Shown one piece after another: positions 43,454 to 54,200 of a DNA stretch of 64,000 bases; positions within the stretch are counted from its first letter, which is position 1; every line of letters begins with the position of its first letter. The notes beneath the pieces are model-generated. The model saw nothing but the letters and a program-made list of their open reading frames with translations, made no database searches and had not been told where the DNA came from. Source of the DNA: Undaria pinnatifida (taxonomy: Eukaryota; Sar; Phaeophyceae; Laminariales; Alariaceae); NCBI GenBank assembly GCA_012845835.1, contig JABAKD010000004.1:8530732-8594731 (forward strand), given 5' to 3'. The position numbers and the translations under genes were made by a program.

Positions 43454-43691
43454 GCTGCAGTAGAGGTGTACCACTTTTTTTTCCGAGGTTCCTTCAATTT
43501 GGGAGCTTAGGACCTCCCCAAAAAAACTGATTTAGAGAAAACCAAAACTGCTACCGGATGAAAAATCCCATGGCCGAGGTACACGACGAGAATCATGCAA
43601 AAAAGAATCTCGCATTTTCCGACGATTTTGGGTTAAGGAGCCCCGTCATTCAGAATCCATTTCGGACGAAAACTGCTATCTCCATCTTAGC
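43454..43691. mobile_element. Miniature inverted-repeat element, copy 3
   Basis: It shares ends and interior with the element at 25385-25619 (GGAGCTTAGGACCTC, ACTGCTACCGGATGAAAA, CCGACGATTTTGGG). CCCATGA flanks it at 43442 and 43698, possibly a target duplication, although CATG words are common here. Confidence 0.68.
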
Positions 43692-43924
43692 ACGCCTCCC
43701 ATGATAGTGCCATGATGGTGCCGACGCGCGGCTATTATGACCAAGGCTACGTCATGCGTCCAGGGTACCCCCTGTTTCGCTGCCGGGTTTGAGCTACTCG
43801 TACGATCGGCTCTGTATGTCACTTCCGGCGATGTTTTTGGCGCAGCGTAGCTTGCCACCCAATTGCGGGTTCATATCGCAGAATCAAAACAACACGAAAG
43901 CTTTAAGGCCGCAAACGAAGAGGG

Positions 43925-43948
43925 GGGGTCACTCGCGCGAGTGACCCC
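43925..43948. repeat. Perfect 24 bp palindrome
   Basis: GGGGTCACTCGCG and its exact reverse complement share a CGCG centre. It stands alone in otherwise anonymous sequence (43692-44225). Confidence 0.85.
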
Positions 43949-44227
43949 GGGGAACTGCGAAAACGGGCGCCAAAAGTGAGCCCCCCACGGTAGCCTTGGC
44001 CTTATGCTGTTGTACCCTATATGCCGTAAGGGGATCATTTGTATTATCTCTGCGTTCAGCTGCTTATAATCACTCGCCCGAGTGCGTATGTGGCCTACTT
44101 TATTTTCTTGCGGTCAGTTGTGTCTGTGCTGCTTGATGTCGCGATGTTTACCGCAAGCCATGGAGTCAAACGCCGAGCGGCGAGTGACCAAACATCGGTA
44201 ATAAGAGTAAAAATGGGAGCATAATAC

Positions 44228-44345
44228 GTTTATGCCGGAGCCTTGGTCTGCCATTGAAGCCTATGGCAGCGCCATGGGGCTCGCCATGACCCTCCATGGT
44301 GCTCCATGGCGCACCATAGAAACTGCGATGGCGCGCCATGAAAGG
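44228..44345. repeat. Short GCCATGGC-type word array
   Basis: Words GCCATGGGGCTCGCCATG, CTCCATGGTGCTCCATGG and GATGGCGCGCCATG in succession. It is similar to the array at 42890-43420. Confidence 0.65.
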
Positions 44346-45379
44346 AAAGTTATTGTAAACCCCCCGAGAATGTACGTTCCGGAAAGAACAGCCTTCCTAT
44401 GCGTGGAGCTGAGTGGCCGCGATTGATATGCCTGCAAGCCGTGCTGCTCAAGGCTGCCTGATGTGCATGTCTGTGCCTCGATGTGCCTCCCACAATGCAA
44501 CAAGCATGTCTAGCACCAGCGAGGGGCGGACTATTTAAAGCATCCGAAGCACCAGCACATACTAGGGAGATCTGGTTGCTATTCGTACAGTACATCGTAA
44601 AACTACGACAAGCGCAGCTGGCACCAACGAGGGGCGGGTAATTGAATGCATTCGAAGTACCAATGCGTATAAGATGCGTCTGATTGTTATACGTGCACTA
44701 CTTCGCGCTATACGTTAATCAAGTCGACCGTGAGCCTTTCGTTTGGGATATCAAACACAAGAGACCTTCAAATATCAACGTTTTTTTTCTGGGCACCAAC
44801 TGACACACGGTCGCCACTGACGAACAAAGTACTCTGAAGACGTGCCTCTTGCTTTCTTGATCTGAAAAATAATACTGTGTGTAGAAGCCATGCACTCCTA
44901 CCCAAAGTATTGTACCTGGTATTTTATGTACACACCCTGATCCCATCCCTTTTTTTTCGGGCTAGGTTATGGCTTAGCCTTCTGGTCGGGTTGGCAACTG
45001 GTACCAGGCATCTCAGTATACCTCTAGTACTATTCTAATTTGGGATGCATGGCTTATGTACACCCCTAGGAGTTCATACGTATGTTGGTCTTCGTCCGTC
45101 CTCCATTAGGCAATTGATTGTCCCGAGTCGGACGCACGCGCGGGTGGATGATGTACGGCATGTACGATAGGGACTTTTTTGTCCCTCGGCTGTTTTTGCA
45201 TTTATCAAAACTAAGCTTCACCACACAGCACAGTGACATTTTTGTATGCTAACACCATGTCTATACTATCAAAACTAATTTCTACGCAATTGCAGATAAA
45301 ACATGGTGAGCTCGCCTTCGGGACATGAACACGAGGCGCGTGTTGTAGAGCAGAGTCGTCGAAAACCCCAAGCGAGTTT

Positions 45380-46245
45380 ATATGAGAGCCCGCGAAGTCC
45401 CGCGGGTTCTTGCGAGCGCCCTTGGGTTCCCGCGAAAAGTCGTGGGCTTCCGTGAAACTTTGCTTGGGTTATCGCAGCATTTCTCTTCGCGGGACTTTTC
45501 CGCCTGAAGCCCCCATGAGACTTTCCGCGAAAAACCCCACCCGATATCTCGCGAGCGCCGGTGAGTTCCCACGAGCGCCTGCGTTGGCCCTTCGACAGCA
45601 CCAACCCGCCGACCCCGCTCATTTAGCGAGCTCCTGTGAGCGCCAGTGACATCTAGCGAGCGCCCGTAAGCGCCCCCAACATCTGGCAAGCGACCACGAG
45701 ATCCATCGAGCGCTGGTGAGATCTCGCGACAACTCTCGAGCACTGGTGAGCGCCCGTGGGCGCTGACGGGCGTTCACCGGCGCTCGTGACCAACGGTGAC
45801 ACCCGAGCGCCCGTGGGCGCCCGGGAGCGTCCGTGAAACCCACAAGCGGGCGTCCGTGATATTTCACAAGCGCCCTTTGAACCTGGCGAGCATCTGTGAG
45901 CGGCCGTGGGCACCAGTGAATGCCCGCAAACGCTCGTGGTGGCCCGGAAACACCCGTGAGTGCCCGTCAGACCCCGATGGCGCTCGTGAAGATGTCACGG
46001 ACGACGGCTAGTGGATCGCGGACGACGCCCGCGATTAAATCTCACGGGTGGTCACGGGCGGTCTTATTTCACAGGCGTTCATCGTGGGCGTTCGCGGGAC
46101 GCCACAGGCTCTCACAGGCGGTCAAGGGCGTCCAAGGGCGCTCACGGGCACTCAAGGGCGCTCACGGGCGCTCACGAGTGCTCGCGAGATCTCGCGGGCC
46201 CTCCTTAGATCTCGCGGGCCCTCGTTCGATCTCGCAGGCGCCCGC
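45380..46245. repeat. 10 bp-period array that reverses orientation
   Basis: From about 45400 to 46000 successive decamers resemble GTGAGCGCCC. From about 46040 to 46245 they resemble its reverse complement GGGCGCTCAC, with clean 10-base spacing (GGGCGTTCGC, GGGACGCCAC, AGGCTCTCAC, AGGCGGTCAA and so on). The right end is directly followed by an A-run and composite repeat copy 4. Similar decamers recur at 46880-47050 and loosely at 47270-47470. Confidence 0.78.
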
Positions 46246-46261
46246 TACTATACTAAAAAAA

Positions 46262-46875
46262 AAAAATTAAATACACGCCAGCTGTGAGATGGGAGATTTC
46301 GTCGAAACTCGTCTTTGCAAGCTGTGTGTGATACTCCGATCCCGCGTATTGCTGGGTGTGTGTGTCCTCATTAAGGATATAGGTCGGCGACTCCCCTTGG
46401 AACTACACTGTAGCTTGTACCAGGGTCAACAGGGTGATGTTAATCAATCTGTGCCCGGAAACTATAAGACCCGTTTTTAAGGGGGACAAAATCTGACAGC
46501 TGTGGAAGGAAATGCATCAGTTTGTCAAGTATATCCTGTAAGTCGTATAACCGGTGAGGGGAGGGCGGAGTTTTAAGAAGAAACGGAAACTATAAGACCG
46601 GGACAAAATCTGACAGCTGTGGAAGGAAATGCATCAGTTTGTCAAGTATATCCTGTAAGTCGTATAACCGGTGAGGGGAGGGCGGAGTTTTAAGAAGAAA
46701 CAAAAACAAAAACAAAACCCGGGGGCAGGGGGCTAAAAAGAGGAGTGAGGGGGGGGGGGGGCGCAATTAAATCTGTACGCGGAAACTAAACCATTTTACG
46801 GGGACAAATCTGACAGTTGTGAAAGGAATGCATCAGTTTACCATATATATATACCGTAAGTCGCACAACCGTTTA
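46262..46875 (+). repeat. Composite G-run repeat, copy 4, with tandemly doubled module
   Basis: The arm starts CAGCTGTGAGATGGGAG at 46274. The GGAAACTATAAGACC module (46455) is repeated almost exactly at 46588, and a diverged third copy follows a G-run at 46780. The arm lacks any nearby inverted partner. Confidence 0.75.
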
Positions 46876-46879
46876 TGTC

Positions 46880-47050
46880 ATGGACGCCTGATATCACGGA
46901 GGCACACGAGAGAAATGTCGCGGGCGCTGGTGATCGCTAGGTCTCGCGGGCGCTCCCTACGTCACGCGGGCGCTCACGGGTACTCGTAGGCTCTCGCGGA
47001 CTTTCACAGACTCTCACGGGCGTTTGCAGGCGCTCACGGGTGCTCCCGAC
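46880..47050 (+). repeat. 10 bp-period array, second block
   Basis: Decamers such as GGGCGCTCAC, GGGTACTCGT, AGGCTCTCGC and AGGCGCTCAC follow one another, in the orientation of the right half of the main array. Together with 45380-46245 they bracket the composite repeat copy 4, which may have inserted into a once continuous array. Confidence 0.68.
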
Positions 47051-47505
47051 TTAGGGTGTGGTTGTAACTCGGTGTTTTTTCATGGGGAGTAGCATCAGCA
47101 GCAGCCGTAGGAGCATCGACAAGCAGCCACCGGTGGGTATCGAGCGGAATATATTGCTGCTGTTGTAACGTGGTGCTCATTTGTCGGGGGGAGTGTTTAT
47201 GGGTTTACTAGTTGTTTTGGTTGATTTTACTTTTTTTTCAGTTTAGTGGGTTGTTAAGTAATGTTATCGGGTCGAAAATATCCTCGAAAACGTCGAAAAT
47301 AGCGGAAATTTCCACGACATTCCGCGACATTCCACGTAAGCCCCGGGGGTTTTCGCGGAATATGAGCGCACTCTCGTGAGATTCGGCGACATGTTACGGG
47401 AGCCCGTGATAGGGCCCGTGATATGTCGTGGGCGCCTATGGGCGCTCATGGTACTTTTCATGAGCTCCCGCGACAGAACGCAATAATGTGATTTGTTGAT
47501 GACGG
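47051..47505. other. Decayed 10 bp-type words and anonymous sequence
   Basis: 47270-47470 contains CGCGACATTCC, GGGCCCGTGAT and CGTGGGCGCCTATGGGCGCTC-like words with less regular spacing. No gene is seen. Confidence 0.45.
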
Positions 47506-48024
47506 CGCGGCAGCTCTTCCTGTGGGTGGAGCTGAGCGGCCACCTGTGGCATTGCTGCAAGCGTTGTTGTGGCAGCCTGTCGGTTGTGCCTCTCTGTGGC
47601 ACCCCAAAAGCAGCTGCAGCTGCGAGGGGTGGGAAAATAAAAGTATTCGAACTACCAGCAGCGAGATGTTGTGGTTGTCGCATAGGTCGATCATGCGCAT
47701 ACAATTTCGGAGATTCAACATGTGCCCGTATGCAGTTCAACGTACTTTCTCTGGGTCGTGTGGCCCAAAGTCGATATAACGAAAGAAGCGTTCCGATGAC
47801 AAATATAGATTAAATCTTCCTTGATCTTCGTCGATTCCCCAGCAGGCAATCGAACGTCTTTAGTCTGTCGCGCGCTCTGATCAATGATGTATAGCGCGTG
47901 TGATATGCACCTGGTCTGTGCTTGTGGCTCCTGTGATTTACACCCCGAGGTACCTGGTGTATTTTCTATCATACGCTATGATTTTACTACACAGCAAATT
48001 GTTTTTCTGTATCTTGATTCCAGG

Positions 48025-49043
48025 TACAGTGTTGGCCTTATAAAGTGCCGGGGTGTGTCCTGAGATTTGACCGGCACTATACCAGGCACCGGCACTATTC
48101 AGAATAGTGCCTCAATAGTGCCGGTCCGGCACCATTGAGGGATATTCACCCTCAATAGTGCCGGACCGGCACTAATAAGAAGATGTTTGATTTCATGGTG
48201 TGGCGCTCACGCTTTGCGGGGCCAACAGAGTACGAAATTGATCATCGCACTGCCAAATAACAAACAACCATGTACTGTACCCCCTGCCCTCACTACGTCG
48301 CGACAAACTCTCCCATGTCTGCCTGGCGCACCCGCTTCGATGTTGCAAGAAAAAACAAGAACAAACAAAACAAACAAACCAAGACAAGCGCGACAGGAAG
48401 CGCACCGCAAGAAAATCAGACAACCATGTACGCCCCGCCCTCACTACGTCGCGACAAACTCTCTCATGTCTGCCTGGTGCACCCGCTTAGCGGAATGCGC
48501 TGCGACCATGGCCGTCTTCGCTTTCGTTAGGTCGAACGCAGCGTCTCCGTTGCCACTCTCCTCTGCTGCCGCTTCCAGGACGCCGAAGTGAGACGACAGC
48601 TCATCATAAGCCGGTGGAGCACGGCGCTCGCGCCCCGTGTTCTCATCGCCACCGCCCTGCTCATCTTCGTCCTCCTCCTCTTCGTCCTTACCCTCGCCAC
48701 ATCCTCCCTTGGAGACGTGGCCATCAGGGGCTTGCGGCGTTCTGCCTTGTTGAAGGCAAAGTTCACCTTTCGCACATGGCATGGTGCGCCTTCGCGTAGA
48801 GCTCTTCGAATCTGCAGCAGCGGTGTACCCTCTTTACTGTGTGGAGTCTGTCCGCTGTCTTTGTGTGTGTAGTGAATCGACATTACTGCGGGGTGCCGTG
48901 GTGCCCAACCCGCACTATTGCGGGGCAGCCCTCTATAGTGCCGGCCCGGCACTATTGAGGGCGCTGTCTGTCCAGATATTTTACCGGCACTACACCAGGC
49001 ACCGGCACTATTCGACCGGCACTATAGAGGGCCCTGTACTGTA
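48025..49043. mobile_element. Tc1/mariner-like element with palindromic subterminal repeats
   Basis: The ends read TA-CAGTGTTGGCCTTATAAAG and, on the other strand, TA-CAGTACAGGGCCCTCTATAG. Both continue to GTGCCGG. CAGT termini flanked by TA fit Tc1/mariner. The insertion interrupts a 1 kb unit exactly between CCAGG and the AACC(A)AATTTCGAGG part that is continuous in the unit at 49916. Inside each end lie AGTGCCGG(T/A)CCGGCACT-type palindromes (48040-48176 and 48880-49030). No DDE transposase was recognised, so it is probably non-autonomous. Confidence 0.68.
48428..48782 (-). CDS. Acidic ORF inside the Tc1/mariner-like element (uncertain)
   Basis: A 112-codon ORF from an ATG at 48782. The middle is strongly acidic (EGKDEEEEDEDEQGGGDEN) and the C-terminus reads like a structured helix (LTKAKTAMVAAHSAKRVHQ, DMREFVAT, stop). 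The last 20 or so codons are duplicated 150 bp downstream (48270-48340) with conservative changes (for example KRVRQADMGEFVAT). This hints that the 3' end was once under selection or was recently duplicated. No family is recognised. It may be a captured host exon, or the C-terminal part of a transposase or accessory protein. Confidence 0.3.
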
Positions 49044-49233
49044 AAAAAAACAGCAACACCAATTTCGAGGCACTAACAGAAGAGGGGTAGCGAGTCTATG
49101 GGATATTACTTTTTCCTTATTGCCATAGCCCACAGTGGCGAGTAGCCTTCGCGGCATAAACACAAGGCGCGTAACGTACAGCAAAACTGTTGCCAGGGGG
49201 GGGGGGGGGGTGCCCCCTTCGTACGAGACTCTG

Positions 49234-49235
<2 letters not shown>

Positions 49236-49276
<41 letters not shown>
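49236..49276 (+). repeat. (CTG)n microsatellite within a 1 kb unit
   Basis: About 13 CTG units expand the CTGCTGCTGCAGCTGG landmark e. Confidence 0.9.
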
Positions 49277-50907
49277 ACAGGTGCAAAATAACGCAGTCAC
49301 AAAATATGTTCGACCTGTTCGACAATAGTCTAGTTGTTGCACAGATAATATGCACATGGTTTCAGTAGGACAGCTCTTCCTGTGAGTGGAAGTGAACGGC
49401 CCCTTTTGGCATGCCTGCAGGTATTGCTGCTGCGGCCTGTCTGCTATGTCTGGCTGTGCCGGTCAATGTCTCCCCAAAAAGAACAGCTGGTACCGTCGAG
49501 AGGCGGGAGATTTCAAAAATTGAAGTTTTGTGTGGTCGACTCACCAATATTGGGTTGTGCCGGTCGTTATATAACTAAATTAGGAATCACGAGTCTGACA
49601 TCTTGTAGGTCGGGCGCATACGCCTACGTACGCAAGCCAGCGTACTTTCTCAGCACCATCTGACACACTGCTGACGCTGATGACGATCGAAGCGCTACAA
49701 AGACATAAATTATACTTTCCTTGATCTTCGCCTATTCTCCAGCAGGCAGTCCGTCGTTTTCAGTCGGTCGCGAGCTCTGATCGATGATGTACAGAGTGTG
49801 TGATACGAACCTGGTATGTGCTTCCCGCTTCTTGTGTTTACACCCCGACGTACCTGGTGTGCTTTCAATCAAACGTGAGGATCTCGATACAAAGCAAAGC
49901 GTCCATTTTTCTTGAAAACCAGGTATAAAGCATCAAAACCAATTTCGAGGTTGAAGAGAAGTGGCGAGTCTGTGGGCGTTCACCTCTTCCTTACTGTCAT
50001 ATCCCCTATTAAATAGTGGCGAATAGCCTTCGGGGCATATACACAAGGCTCTTGGCGTACAGCAAAGTCTTTGCCTTGAAGGGTAGGGGGTGTGCTCACT
50101 TGTTACGAGGCTCCGGGCTGCTGCTGCTACTGATCGAAAGCATCGCAGCCACAAAACCATGTTCGACGAGTCTCTAGTTGTTCCGCATCATTTGCACAGA
50201 CTCCAGGAAGGGCAGCTCTGTAAGTGGAGCTGAGCGGCCGCTTTTGGCGTGCCTCCGGGCGTTTTGCTACGGCCTGTCTGCTATGCCTGTCGGTGCCAGT
50301 CTGTGCCTGCCTTAAAACAGCTGGTACTATAATATGTGGTTGCTCTGATCTTATATATGTCGACCAGGAATCATGAGCCTGCCATTTCGTAGTTGAGCAC
50401 GTACGCGTACGTACGCAAGTCAGCGTACTTTCACGGCACCATCTGACACACTGCTGTCGCTGATGACGAACGAAGCGCTTCGAAGGTGTACGTTTATATT
50501 TTATTGGTCTTCACCTTTCTCCGGCCGGCAATCGATCTCCTCTAGTCTGTCTCGCGCCCTGATTTATAATGTGCGGCATTTGTAGTGCATACATATGTGT
50601 TCCCTACAATATCCGTTGATGCACGTATTAAACATTACGACTAGTTGGACATTGTTTTGTTTTCCTTCGTCCAATTTTTGTTATCCTCGCACTACTCTCG
50701 CACTCGCTCCTAGTAATATCTCACACCCGGAGTTTCATAGCGGGCCCTACCCCCTCTCTCCACTACGGTACGTGCCTTCAATTTTTCGCGAGAAGAATCA
50801 GCCTTTTCTTTCCTCGTCGACTCGCGTCGACTTGTACATACCCACGTTGCTAGGCGCTCTCAGCAGTCGATCCTTTTTTTAGCATTTTTGCAAATAAAGT
50901 CAAATCT

Positions 50908-50990
50908 CACCACGGTGGGAATCGAACTCAAGGATCAACTCTAATGTTAGTAATATTCGAGGGTAACCACTAGAGCACCGGTGCGACCGG
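50908..50990 (-). repeat. tRNA-like short element (possible SINE head)
   Basis: On the minus strand it begins CCGGTCGCACCGGTGCTCTA (A-box-like) and ends GAGTTCGATTCCCACCGTGG (B box). It aligns with the plus-strand element at 12408-12483. It lies between landmarks d and e of a 1 kb unit. Confidence 0.55.
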
Positions 50991-51249
50991 CTACAAAAAA
51001 ATGATGTATTTTTCGTTAACACCAAGTGTATGACGTCAAATCCAATTTCGAGGCAACATTAAAGGGGTGGGTAGTGAGCCTTGCAGACATGAACACAAGG
51101 CGAGTGACGTACGGCAGAGTTGTTGCCAGAGGGGGTGGGGGGTGCTCACTGCGTAGAGACTCCGGGCTGCTATTGCAGCTGGCGTAGAGCAACCAGCTAT
51201 TTACATGATGTGCATGACGAAACTCTTTATGTTGGACATGATATATACG

Positions 51250-54200
51250 CTCCGGGCAGGGCATGATCTAAATTACGTGGTTTATCTTTGGCGCGGCCCA
51301 TAGGTCGTGCCGTGGGACCTCCCATGGGCAAGGGCCATGCCATGGCGCATGCCATGGCATACACGACTGCTTTTTCACATGACCCATGGAAGTCCCATGA
51401 GATACCCATGGGTTATCCCACAGGACGACCTGTGGGATGACCCATGAGTCATGCCATAGGACGTCACATGGGACAGCCCATTGGCCATCCCATAGCTCAT
51501 TCCTTCGTACAACCCGTGAGACGTCCTATGGCCCGTCCCATGGGATATACCTTGTACGCCTCGTGGGATGTTCCATAAGAAATGCGTCCCATAGGACATC
51601 CCGTGGGACGTCCTATGGTACGTCTCGTTGGCGATGACTACATTTCTTCATTAACCTGTGGCACGGTCCATAGGCCGTGACATGGGACGCCCCATAGGCC
51701 GTGCCGTGGGACGCCCCATGGGCATGTCATCCCATGGCACATCCCTTAGTAGACACGGCAGCCTCTGGTATGTGGGACGTCCCTTGGGATACCCACGGAC
51801 CATGCCTCAGGACGCCCCATGGAACAGCCTATAGGCCACCCCATAGCTCATTTCATGGTACAACCCATGAGGCATCCTATGGGATTGCCGTATTTGGTGT
51901 ACCTATGGCATGGCCCATAGGTCGTGCCATGTGACGCCCCATAGGTATCTCATTCCATGCCACATCCCATATCATCCCATAGGTCGTCCCATGGGACACA
52001 CGCGGTACCCATGGTTCGTCCCACGGGACGACTCGTGGGATGACGTGGCCCATTTGTCAACCCATAGGTCGTCCCATGGGACAAACACGGCAGCCTATGG
52101 CATGATCCATAGGACGTCCCATGGGATAACCTACGGATTGTCCTACGGGACGGCCTGTGGGATGACCCACGGGTCATTCCGTAGGACGTCCCATGGGATA
52201 GTCCATTGGGCGTCCCGTGGGACAGCCCATAGGCCACCCCATAGCTCATTCTCTGGAACAGCTCATGAGGCGTCCTGTGGGACGTCCCATGTGATGTACC
52301 ATAACAAAACCTTGCAATGGGACGACCCTGTCCCATGGGATGTCTCATGGAATGATACATGGGTCATCCCACTGGTCATTCCATGGTACTGCCCATGAGA
52401 CGTCGTATGGGGCATCCCACGGGACGCCCTACAGTACGTCCCATGGGATGTACCATAGCGAAACCTTGCGACGAGATAACCCATGAGACAGCCCATGGGG
52501 TGTCCCATGACATGCCAAACGTCCCATGGCAAGGCCCATGGGCTGCCCCGTAATATGCTCAACGTTTCACGGGCCGTGCTATGGTCGGTCCTATGCGCTG
52601 TGTACGTCTGATGGCGCAGCCCTTGGACGGTACCATTGACTATCCCATGACATACCAATTGTCCCATGGCACTGCCCATGGGCTGCCCCATGGCATGCTA
52701 GACGTCTCATGGGCCGTGCTGTGATCGGTCCTGTGCGCCGTGTACCTCCTATGGCACCCATGCGCCTGATCATGGGCTGTCCCATGGCATGCCCAGCATC
52801 CCATGGGCGGTGTCAAGGTCAATTCCATGGGCCATGCCATGAGCTGTGTACATGCCACGTATCGCAGTTCATAGGGATGCCCGTGGGCTGTCCCATGGGA
52901 TGCCAAACGTCCAATGGCCCGTACCACAGGCAGCTCTATGGCATGCCAAATGCCTTATGGGTTGGCCGTGACATGGTCGTTCCCGTGAACAGCCAACGGC
53001 ACTGTCCATGCCATGTTCAGCGTGCCATGGGATAACCCATGGCACTGCCCCTAACTCTGCCGTAGGAGACACAGCCCAAGGCACCGCAAATGTTATTACC
53101 CACATTACTTGATTTAACTATTGCACGACCCATAGGTCGCGCCATGGGACGTCCTATAGGCATGTCATGCCATGACACATCCAGGGCTTATCCGTGAGCC
53201 TGAGCCTGGTCGTGGGCTTTCCCATGACACGACAACGTCCCATGGGCAATGTTATGGGTGGTCCCATGGGCTGTCCCATGACATTCCAGATGCCACTGCC
53301 CATTCAACGATCACACAATCCACGAGACCTCGTATGGCACTGCCCACGGGTAAATGTCTGTGGAACAACCTATGACGCTGTCCATTAGACGTTTAGCAGG
53401 CCATGGGACAACCCATGGCGCTGACCGTAGCCTGCACCGTACAAGGTACACAGATTTTGAGAGCCCATAGCTCTACCGATGGGACAATCGCACAAACCAT
53501 AGGACCTTGTATGGGATTGCCCATAGGAGGGATAGACGTCTATGGAACAACCCATTACACCGTCCATGGGACGTCTAGCATGCCATGGGACAGCCCATGC
53601 CCTGTTCCATTTAGGCTATGCCGTCGGACGTAAACAGCCCAGAGTACTGCACAAGGGTTACACAGCCATGGCATGTCCCATGGGAAAGGCTGGAGGCTGT
53701 TTGGCACCTCATAGGTCGTCTCATGGGATGTTCCATTACACGTCCCGTGGTTCGACGTACGGGATAACCCATGGATCGGCGTACGAAATAACCGAGATAA
53801 ACTCTGGCGTTACCCATTGGACAAGCTACGGGACATCCCACAGCTTGTCGGGTGGGTTGTCGCATAGCTTCTCCCATCGGTTATCCCATGAGAAGAATCA
53901 TGGGACGTGTCATGGGACACGCTATCGGATGACCCACCATCCCATAGGTTGTCCCTTGGGATGAGCCATGGCCTATCCCATGGGTCGAGCTACAGGATTC
54001 ATATCAACCCATGGCTTATAAAAAGTTCCACGGGACGTTACATGGCACGCCTACGAATGTCGTATGGTGTGCCATGGGAATGGCCCATGAGACGTCACAT
54101 GCGATGACAAACTCATGGAACGGCCATATAATGCGCCATGGAATGTCCTATACATCCTTCGACATTCCATAGGCATCGACGTCCCATGAATCATGCCATG

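Larger units (their letters stand above)
38170..51240 (+). repeat. Interrupted array of about eight 1 kb repeat units, all plus orientation
   Basis: Units share ordered landmarks. (a) GTGGAGCTGAGCGGCC, at about 39258, 40383, 44403, 47526, 49385 and 50225. (b) CGTACTTTCTCGGCACCAT then GCTGATGACGAACGAAGCG, at about 38568, 39499, 40632, 44790, 47748, 49649 and 50425. (c) CGCGCTCTGATCGATGATG, at about 38688, 39610, 40710, 45140, 47871, 49770 and 50555. (d) GAGGTACCTGGT and a CAAACATGAAGAGTTTACTA-like stretch. (e) CATGAACACAAGGCGCGTG then CTGCTGCAGCTGGTGCAAA, at about 38893, 39838, 41374, 45325, 49156, 50040 and 51090. Divergence is roughly 15-25 percent. Other elements have inserted into several units. 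No coding frame is conserved among units. Confidence 0.78.

Noticed and set aside
51910-52398. 162-codon ORF (and many similar ones on both strands) in the 12-mer array
   Set aside because: The translation is a tetrapeptide repeat created by a stop-free 12 bp unit; all frames are open for the same reason, so openness is no evidence of coding.
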